Assembly (NCBI GenBank): GCA_031216915.1
Contig: CM062289.1
Location: forward strand, 60,630,241-60,694,240
Direction: 5' to 3'
Source: Pictodentalium vernedei
Taxonomy: Eukaryota; Mollusca; Scaphopoda; Dentaliida; Dentaliidae
Length of the DNA stretch: 64,000 nucleotides
The notes below the pieces were generated by a model that had not been told where the DNA came from, searched no databases, and saw only the letters and a program-made list of their open reading frames with translations. How positions within the stretch are numbered: position 1 is the stretch's first letter; each line of letters opens with the position of its first letter. Of the stretch, positions 57,063 through 64,000 are shown in pieces. A program made the position numbers and the translations under genes.

Positions 57063-57430
57063 GAGGGAGCACGGTGGCTCAGTGGTAGACTGTTGATCTT
57101 CTATGCTAGAGGTCCCGAGTTCGATCCCCGACCGGGACGACGTGCGTTGTGTCCTAGGGCAAGGCACTTGATCCCGGTTGCCTACATGGAGCACGATGAC
57201 GCCGTGTACTAAGGCGTACGGCACGTCGATGGTGTACATGTCTTCAGCCACTGTAACCCTGCTTGAAAAGAGCTTGAACAGAGTTAGAATGTTGAGGAGC
57301 TGACAGTTGCTCGTCGATGCTCGGCGGTTCTCTCCGGGTACTCCTGCTTCCTCCACCCGTAAAACTGTCATGGTCACAATTAGCCACTGTGCATAAATAT
57401 GTGACCTTAAAATAAATAAATAATTAAATA
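57063..57430 (+). mobile_element. SINE with a different tRNA head
   Basis: A box GTGGCTCAGTGGTAGACT and B box GAGTTCGATCCCC differ from the other SINEs (a Gly/Val-like head rather than the Ala/Thr-like GTTGGTAGAG). The body is the same family (CTCCGGGTACTCC, CCACCCGTAAAACTGTCATG). The tail is ACCTTAAAATAAATAAATAA. Possible imperfect duplication ATAAGAGG / ATAAAAGAGG. Confidence 0.88.
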
Positions 57431-57573
57431 AATAATCTCCATAAAAGAGGTACTACACGTGGTTCCTCCAACAGATTACAGCAAAAAGAAACTGCCGTTC
57501 TTCCGATATACCTGAAATCAGTTTGGGCTTAAACCCATGAAGGAAACTACAATAACACCTTATCACTATCACA

Positions 57574-58159
57574 TAGGGCTGCGCGATATTCAAAACTGAA
57601 TACCGGTATTGGTATTTAAAAGAATACCGCGGTATACCGGTATATCGAAAACTGTTCAGATATATGAACACAAGTACCACAATCGAGTCTCGAGGCATCA
57701 CAGTCGGAACGAATTAGCATGCCTTGATGATGCGGTTCGAAAAACCTTTACCCAACGCAGACGATATCAAAATTTATTATTTTCAAAATTAGTTTATCAG
57801 ATTTTCCCCAAAGATTCCAACAAAACTATATCATGTGACCCCTCATTGGAACGAGCTCAGCGAGCTCGTTCCAATGAGGGGTCACATGATATAGTTTTGT
57901 TGAAGTTTTTTAAATTTATTTTTTCAACTGCTGATTTTGTATATTACGAGGGCGCAAGCAGACGATTCCTTTGATAAAGGGGATTATTATTATTCATTCG
58001 GGGCTACAGATAAAAAAAAACTTTATTCATCTTGAAAATTAAACTGTCGGTAAATAAATAATGACGATAAACCGATATTTTTGTAATTACACCGATATTC
58101 AATCGATATTGGTTTGAATACCGGTATATATCGGTTTATCGAAATACCGTGCAACCATA
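57574..58159. mobile_element. Non-autonomous hAT element with 8-bp target duplication
   Basis: Left end TAGGGCTGCGCGATATT and right end (inverted) TATGGTTGCACGGTATTTC resemble hAT termini. Exact 8-bp duplication CTATCACA at 57566-57573 and 58160-58167. The interior is rich in ACCGGTAT motifs and has no transposase. A MITE-C variant is nested inside. Confidence 0.88.
57748..57975. mobile_element. MITE-C variant nested in the hAT element
   Basis: CCTTTACCCAACGCAGACG at the left. The central stem is CAACAAAACTATATCATGTG, ACCCCTCATTGGAACGAGCT, CAGCGAGCTCG and perfect complements, about 50 bp per arm. Ends decayed. Confidence 0.8.
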
Positions 58160-58167
58160 CTATCACA

Positions 58168-58640
58168 TTCAATATTTGTGAAGCAACTGGCTCCAAGTAC
58201 AATCTTTGGTATTATGAAAAATTCAATTCATTTTTTTGAAGGCTGTTTCCGGAACACTTTAAGGCACTAGTCTGGTAAACACACGACCTAAAAAAGACAA
58301 CAAACTTTCGTTGAACTCGTTCTATTGTTGGGATAAAGCTATGTATTTGAGATGCACAACGACATGTTTTAAAATATCACAACTGCGGTTCGAACCCACA
58401 CCGAAAGAACTTCGTTCGGATCAAATTCCAAGCAAAAATATACTAACCAAACCACACACATCTATCCGTCTGCCGGTCGTCAAGAGATGTACGCTGTTAC
58501 TATAGTTTCGCTTGACGCTTGGTGTAGCAAGTTGTTCGTTCGGTGTAGGATAGCACCCCCGCTCAACCATTCAAAAAGTGATACAGCGGGATTCGCCGAG
58601 AGAGCTTGTTTTTTCACCAACCGGCTCGCGAAAACATATC
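58168..58640. other. No gene recognised
   Basis: No supported feature. Confidence 0.3.
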
Positions 58641-58710
58641 AACTAAACCACGCACACGACTCGGTCACCAATCAATCTGCAAGTGGCCGAGTTGTATGCG
58701 TGGTTTAGTG
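58641..58710. repeat. Hairpin, partly repeated at 59.42-59.46 kb
   Basis: AAACCACGCACACGACTCGG pairs with CCGAGTTGTATGCGTGGTTT. The right arm recurs as GGCCGAGTTGTACGAGTGGT at about 59430. Confidence 0.65.
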
Positions 58711-58793
58711 TAGAACCCCCCGATGTGCTATTTATGTTATAATAATCTTCCTTTCGTGATTCTGCAACACTCAAGGGAGTTTTACAATATAGA

Positions 58794-59295
58794 ATATACC
58801 CATAGTAGCTTGGTGTACCAAATGTTCACCAAGGGTAGTGAAGTGGTGTTAAACGCGAGCCTTTGGGGCGCGGTAAACACCACTTCAGCACGAGTGGTGA
58901 ACATTTGGCACACCAAGTTACTTTGGGTATATTTTATTTATACCATGATAGTCAGATTAATAAGAGTTTAAATGTTAAGTAAATCAAAATTCCCAAGTGC
59001 GAATCAGTTTTTGTTCACAAGAGCACTGGTGGGCGGTACTTCCGCTGGCAGTTTTATTGCCGAAACGAAATAGAAAAAGAAAGCGCAACTTATGGGGCTT
59101 TTTTCATTTTAATAACACAATAACATACTATTTTGAGTTACGGATGCTTTATTAACATGAGACAACGTATGTTTGTTACCTCCCGGTATCTTATGAGGTA
59201 CTATTATTTTAAAAAAACGTAATAAATAATTGCTGGTTTCATTCCATTCTTCACGAGACGACCAGTGCTACATTTAGAATCATGGTATAAAAATA
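58794..59295 (+). mobile_element. Rep-D copy 3 with terminal hairpin
   Basis: Hairpin GAATATACCCATAGTAGCTT ... AAGTTACTTTGGGTATATT, then TTTATACCATGATAGTCAG and a shortened core ending GAATCATGGTATAAAAA. Confidence 0.78.
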
Positions 59296-60286
59296 CGTTC
59301 ACGCTAATTTCCAGTGAATTGCAGAATTGAAAGATATTCTGTAATTTATACTAATAATTAATTACGTGCCCCTTGTACCAGTTGGGAACATCCTTGATTA
59401 AATTGCACTCACTTTTCAGGGTCTGCCTGTGGCCGAGTTGTACGAGTGGTTTAGTATAGCTTCACCAGGTGAATGCCGAAGTTAATTCTCTCTCCGTGGG
59501 TTCAAAAAGCGAATCGAATATCGAATAGGTTCTGCAATTCAATTCGATTCGTTCTAAAATCGAATATTTTCGAAAGTTTTCACGGCCAGTGCCACAACCC
59601 CACCCGACTGAATTTGTTCAATTGCGAGTTCTAGGACACCACACCAGCCATTCACCCTATTCCACTATCCTGGCCGGTTTATGAAGGTTCACTCCGAGTT
59701 CCCATAAACGTGGTATCTAAGGTATACAATAGCATAGCAACGGCGTTCATACAGGAACACGTGGATGAGTGTTATCTTCACTCGCAACCGGAGGTCGCAA
59801 GCTACTGACGCAGGCTACGGCGCGGACATCCTCACACATCAGCCCACTTGGTGGAGCATGTATACCAACAAGAAAGTGAGTGCTTGTATAATATTAGTGG
59901 TCATTGTGTCTACGCAGGCTGGCCACAAATAACAGCAATCGAAAGCAAAACTCAACTCGCCGGCCAGCATTTTATTTCATGTAGGAACGGTAGACTATGA
60001 GTCATACCACACTGGCGCACTAACTGGCCTGCCGAAAAGCAAATCGCAGCCTGATTTGAGGTTATTCAATATGCTTTCCAGGCTTATAAACAGGCCTACC
60101 TCAGACACTGTAGCAATTTTCTGAACCAAATATTTATGGAGATGTCGGCCTGAAAGTAATTTTTACCCCTTTTTATAATCCCCTAGGAGCGATTTTAAAT
60201 CTGCCTTTGGTTTCTTTGGAATAATTTTGGCCATGGGTCCTTCCCTTTTCAAGATTCTTAACCAAAATCATCGTCTCATAGTAATA
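59296..60286. other. No gene recognised
   Basis: About 1 kb with no supported exon, repeat or transposon motif besides the short hairpin arm near 59430. Confidence 0.35.
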
Positions 60287-60586
60287 TACAGTTAAAACTA
60301 GAAGTCCTGTCATGAAATACGCGCAAATAGCACGTCGATATGCGCATTAGTCTACGCGTTATGACTATAATAAGGCTAACAAATTATGTACATATGGCCT
60401 GTGCACAAGCAAAGTTTCGGCCAATGGACCTCCGGCAGAAACATTGCCTGTATTTGCGATTGGTCACCAGGAGAACCTGCCGTGCTTTGGATGCCATTCG
60501 ATATGGCAATTACGCGCAATTCCTACGCGCAATTAAGCCTAGATAAGCGCACTATTCGTGACAGGACTTCTAGTGTTAACTATACT
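60287..60586. mobile_element. MITE-B copy 3
   Basis: TACAGTTAAAACTAGAAGTC to GGACTTCTAGTGTTAACTAT. It contains part of the shared palindrome (CGGCCAATGGACCTCCGG). Confidence 0.87.
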
Positions 60587-60855
60587 CTGTAAGCTTGAAT
60601 AAGCTGTAGCTCGTTTTCATCCCACTGATATGTGTACCGTGTCTCATGATCTGTCAAATCTGCACCCAAAATGCTGCCATCAGGGATGTCAATATCAATG
60701 GGAGGAGGCACAGAACTCCCAATAGCTGATTGCCTTAACATAATGACCACTAAAAAACAAGCACCGACCTGAGTCATAGGAATACAAGCTCCTAATGGAC
60801 CACATTCTATATTTACATAACCGACAAAATAGAGATTACAATTTACACCGCACAC
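60580..60855 (-). CDS. Unidentified ORF next to the Polinton-like block
   Basis: A 91-residue frame beginning MCGVNCNLYFVGYVN, with a hydrophobic middle (VGACFLVVIML) and a C-terminal soluble part (PDGSILGADLTDHETRYTYQ). I do not recognise it. It has the same strand as the viral-type block to its right, so it may be the last gene of that element or an unrelated remnant. Its stop overlaps the MITE-B end. Confidence 0.3.
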   Translation of the reverse strand: MCGVNCNLYFVGYVNIECGPLGACIPMTQVGACFLVVIMLRQSAIGSSVPPPIDIDIPDGSILGADLTDHETRYTYQWDENELQLIQAYRV

Positions 60856-61211
60856 ATAGTTACAAAGTACACATTGTTTTTACCAGATAAAACAGCAGTG
60901 CATTTTAACACAGATAAGAGATAACGTTTGCTTGGTTAACTCTTTGCATATTGAAGGTACTAACACAGGACCCTCAAATCTCTACAAGACATTTCTCCTC
61001 ATCAGTTCCCATACTCTTCAACTTCTGTATCATTCAAGTTGGAATCTTCTTCACATGTATAGCGGCGGTGGCTGCCTGGTATATTTTGTAAATTTTACTG
61101 AGATTTGTATATTCTGGAGGACACCCTGCACATTTTTTTTTTTTTTTGTGCTCCAGTCAGTTTGGCTGATATTGCCTTCTTTTGTATTGTGTTTGTTTTT
61201 ATTTCTTGATA

Positions 61212-61680
61212 TTACTTTTGCTCATTAGTGATGTTTCTAAATTCCTCGTCTGTTATGCACCCATCCCCGAATGCGCTAGCAGCCTTCATAGCTATTGTAC
61301 TAAGTTTTTCTTGTGCCAAGAATCTTATTTCATCATGGTTTTTAATCTTAGCGCTAATCGTCCTCTCTGCTACCTTCCCAATTACACCTAACGCCCCTAT
61401 AGCAATACCTACACCCTGAAATGGTAAAGCAAGAAGGGCACACACTCACCAAAAGACCAAGACTGGAAGCTATAGAACTCATGCCAAGACTGAGACATAT
61501 ACCATCAACAGCCTGTAAAGCATTCAATCTCCTTTTGAATTTCTTATACAATCCTTCTCTAATGTTTACCTCATTTTTCAACAGGTGCTCGATCTCACTA
61601 ATTCTATGAAGCCTGTAATCATCCCCACTCAGTGGAACACTCGGGACATCGGGAGATAACCTCTGTTTTCTTCCATGATA
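61212..61680 (-). pseudogene. Small membrane-associated protein of a Polinton/adinto-like element, frameshifted
   Basis: N-terminal part DDYRLHRISEIEHLLKNEV, GLYKKFKRRLNALQAVDGI and a glycine-rich hydrophobic stretch. After a frame change near 61430 come GVGIAIGALGVIGKVAERT, HDEIRFLAQEKLSTIA and FGDGCITDEEFRNIT. I recall proteins of this build (coiled N-terminus, hydrophobic G-rich middle, EIR.LA..KL, G.I.DEEF) next to integrases of this kind in invertebrate genomes. The role is unknown; a virion-associated membrane protein is a guess. Confidence 0.55.
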
Positions 61681-61710
61681 CTCTTCATTATATAATAAGG
61701 CAAACTAAAA

Positions 61711-62686
61711 CTACATATTCAGTTCTATGAAGGCAGACGTTATAGTGATTAGGCTAAAATCACTATCACTTCTACTGTAGAAGTTTATTCTATCACCAGC
61801 ATTTACTGACAATGGAGGAAGGAATTGTTTAACTGCTGCCCTGTTACCCTCTTGGATTGCTGATGTACACCGAGAATCGACATTCACAATACCATTAATC
61901 GCTAAAAACTAAGACCCTTGTGTCTTGTAACAGAATTACCACTGGTGTCGGTAGAGCATACTGCGAAATATTTAATTCTACCAGATGAAGGCATCACTAC
62001 TCCATTTTTACTACCACCGACTGCTTTATTTGAAGTTGCGTAACGATATGATTTAGCTCCAAAGGACAAGTTGAATGTTTCGGTACTAATGATTCCAACA
62101 GCTTCAGCTGTTAGGCATACCATTGGTTTTGAAAGTGATTGTAGCGACTGTTGGAGGTATTCCTTACTGACCACATCCTTAGGCTCACCTGGAGCAGCAA
62201 CATTAGTAAGTTTATTGTCACCCATATCTATGGGGCCTGACATGAATCCACCCGACTTCAAAAGGGCTTTAGCATCTACGTAGTTTTTTGGTACCGCATC
62301 TCCGTCATGCGTAGGCTGTGGGAAGTTTAGTAATTTGTTGTAATTCATATTTATAACACCCTTCATAACGCTACCACATTTTTTGCTGCTCTCTCCCTAA
62401 GCGTCCCATCCATATATTTCTCATTTGTCGCGTATTCATGATCGGCAGGAAGAGCTAATCCAGACAGCTTTATACCTTCCAAATCAACGGAACCATCAGC
62501 CTCTTTTTTCACACAGTTAAGCAGTTTTGTTTTGGTAGGATATTGATCCGAGTCAAGTTTTTCACGAGTTTCCCATTCTTGTGGTATAAACACAAATACA
62601 TTCATTGTACATATATTATTAATTCTAGTTAAATGTGGACACCTCCTCCAGTTATTGGAGGCATATATCCGTATAGATTTTCCCAA
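61711..62686 (-). pseudogene. Fibre-like protein of the Polinton/adinto-like element, frameshifted
   Basis: Three copies of a phage-tail-fibre-like repeat follow each other: LSGLALPADHEYATNEKYM (end of the 62686-62363 frame), then LLNFPQPTHDGDAVPKNYVD and LTNVAAPGEPKDVVSKEYL (62366-61902 frame). The pattern is L-x-N-x-x-x-P-(6-7)-A-x-x-K-x-Y. A distal beta-rich domain runs past a frame change near 61905 to NAGDRINFYSRSDSDF and ends at 61711. Frame changes near 62366 and 61905 break it. Such proteins are thought to form trimeric attachment fibres; that role is inferred from the repeat. Confidence 0.6.
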
Positions 62687-62694
62687 ACGACAGC

Positions 62695-63697
62695 CTAATT
62701 TTTCTTGTTACTGGCTTCAATAGGTGTCATCTTGATTGATCTATGGTAGGGGGTGTTGTAGTTCTCGATAAGTTTGGGTAATATGCCAAGCCAGTGCTTA
62801 GTCTTGCCAGCAGTGAAGTACCTAAACATTCTGTCCTTCAGAGTTCTGTTCAACCTCTCAACAATCTGAACTTTAGTTTCATTCTCTGCAGCAAATCAAT
62901 GGACGCCAACCTTTTTGAGCAGTTCTTGGGTCTCTTTATTAATAAACTATGTTCCTTTGTCTGACTGCAACCTTCTGGGCTTTCGTTGTTTGAATATTTT
63001 ATGGAATGCTTGAGAAATACCCCCCACCCCCTGTCTTCTTTTTGATAGGGAGTCCCCTTGCATACTTGCCAAATACGTCTATAACTGCCCGAATGTAGTT
63101 GGTGTTCTTGTTAGGGGCTGAAAGACTCTTCATATCAACCAATCAATGCCTCTCACTATCACTTTTCTAATGGGATGCTTCCTTTATAAGACTTGTGTTT
63201 GGTATAAGTCTGTTGTTCCCGCAACCAGTTAAGGACATCCCCTGGTTTTATACCGGTTCTTCTGGAAAGTTCAGCTACTGAAGAAAATCTCTGCGCTGGG
63301 TCGTGATAAATTGTTTTCAGCTTGATTCTGTCTGTTTTTTCAGACTTTGCCCCAGGTGAATCTTCCTCTCAACGAATCTATAAACAGCGGCAGCAAGTGC
63401 TCTCTGATAGGCATCTGGTGTCATTGGCAATTCTAAGAGTCTCATCCATTGATTTTTTATCAGTAATGTGTCTGTTTGCTACATCCTTATATACATTGCA
63501 AGCGGCATCATGGTAAAGGCAAGCTCTATCTAATTCATTCTTGAATATGTGACTTGTGTCCCCTGTTTGTACCTTTCAAGGCGAGCTTTATGCTTAGTGC
63601 CAGCACCAGCAGCCAAATATGTCCCCACGATAGGGTCCCATAAGTTCATCTGAAATGGGAGATTATTCACAAACCTGTTGATTACAGAATCATGCAT
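62695..63697 (-). pseudogene. PLA2-like domain plus rve-type integrase (Polinton/adinto-like), degraded
   Basis: The start (63697) reads MHDSVINRFVNNLPFQMNLW and WDPIVGTYLAAGAGT. A frame change leads to NELDRACLYHDAACNVYKDV, matching the D-x-A/V-C-x-x-H-D core of parvovirus-type phospholipase A2 domains. More broken sequence follows, then the integrase core: NTNYIRAVIDVFGKYARGLP (first D), RLQSDKGT (second D) and ENETKVQIVERLNRTLKDRM (E), ending KHWLGILPKLIENYN...YHRSIKMTP. The D, D and E are all present, but stops and frame changes (near 63545, 63420 and 63000-63250) make it inactive. Polinton integrases belong to this retrovirus-like class. Confidence 0.8.
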
Positions 63698-63715
63698 CGT
63701 ATATTATAACTTGTA

Positions 63716-63943
63716 TTACAACAGAGTGCCCAACAAAGGGATATCACCCAAGAAAGGTACTTTACCAATCCCTAACGCGTTTCCTAGCAGTCCCTGTCCT
63801 TCTTTGATAGACACAAACTTGCTTTTTCTGCTATCACATACACTACAGACACCTTTGGTGAGATACTTTCTATTCTTTGTTCTTACAACTTGAACATTGA
63901 CAGTAGATGTGGGTCTCTTACACTTCACGTAGTGTGGGTTCAT
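63716..63943 (-). CDS. Small zinc-ribbon protein (DUF5679-like) of the Polinton/adinto-like element
   Basis: Intact 75-residue frame starting MNPHYVKCKRPTSTVN. It has a treble-clef-like C-x-x-x...C-x-x-C layout (YVKCKRPT, then GVCSVCDSRKSKFVS), which matches the short DUF5679 zinc-ribbon pattern found in polinton-like and other large DNA viruses. A hydrophobic glycine/proline-rich tail (GNALGIGKVPFLGDIPLLGT) follows. It is the only undamaged frame of the block and lies directly upstream of the PLA2/integrase region on the same strand. Confidence 0.65.
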   Translation of the reverse strand: MNPHYVKCKRPTSTVNVQVVRTKNRKYLTKGVCSVCDSRKSKFVSIKEGQGLLGNALGIGKVPFLGDIPLLGTLL

Positions 63944-64000
63944 TTTTTTATATATATATGCGCTGATTAATTTATCATTTGTTTTATAATCGCTTGGGCT

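Noticed and set aside
3823-60586. Recurring palindromes as CRISPR-like repeats
   Set aside because: They are complete MITEs with target duplications at irregular distances, with no spacers and no cas genes, in a eukaryotic context.

Overview
The window looks like one stretch of a TE-rich metazoan genome, most likely a marine mollusc or another spiralian. The evidence is a host gene split into short exons with GT-AG introns, many tRNA-headed SINEs, Jockey/I-type LINEs, several MITE families (short non-autonomous DNA transposons) with long hairpins, a Penelope-like remnant, a Tc1-like transposase and a Polinton/adinto-like block. The species call is inference. I see no bacterial operons, CRISPR arrays, rRNA or stand-alone tRNA genes.

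Host gene: five exons on the minus strand (45280-45414, 38707-38789, 34813-34933, 12806-12878, 6764-7042) splice in frame with matching phases into the C-terminal half (TM7 to TM12 and tail) of an SLC22-type organic ion/cation transporter. Its 5' exons were not found and probably lie to the right of the window or are hidden in diverged sequence. Almost everything between 7 and 45 kb is therefore intron, and it is packed with mobile DNA.

Layout. 1-955: Tc1-like transposase (minus). 1.64-2.0 kb: Penelope-like GIY-YIG remnant. 2.16-4.6 kb: decayed LINE 3' half, broken by a block that includes a MITE. 5.6-6.0 kb: SINE with perfect target duplication. 6.8-13 kb: SLC22 3' exons among MITEs. 13.3-18.6 kb: LINE copy with two nested MITEs inside a Rep-D context. 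19.9-21 kb: ~87-bp diverged tandem repeat. 21.8-24.7 kb: first copy of a large repeat-encoded protein family with FEN1/XPG-like motifs. 25.35-31.64 kb: full-length LINE (6.26 kb) with a 13-bp target duplication. 31.6-46 kb: SLC22 exons, SINEs and MITEs, plus an element carrying a 177-bp satellite. 46.85-49.72 kb: a 2.6-kb foldback element inside a MITE. 50.1-57.06 kb: inverted-repeat-flanked unit carrying a second FEN1/XPG-like protein with a C-terminal CXC cysteine domain, interrupted by a SINE and a MITE. 57.6-58.2 kb: non-autonomous hAT element. 60.6-64 kb: Polinton/adinto-like block (zinc-ribbon protein, PLA2-like plus rve integrase, repeat-built fibre-like protein, small membrane protein), heavily frameshifted and continuing past the right edge.

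Names used below. MITE-A: TIR starting CAGTACGTGGAGAGTG, TA target. MITE-B: TIR CAGTTAAAACTAGAAG, TA target. MITE-C: TTAA + CCCTTTACC, piggyBac-like. Rep-D: TTTATACCATGAT ends plus a hairpin. MITE-E: TIR with CAGTACG...CGTGGAC. Rep-F: ~430-bp repeat at 7.1 and 42.8-44.4 kb. The most promising undescribed system is the IR-flanked FEN1-like/CXC unit at 50-57 kb with its relative at 22-24.6 kb.
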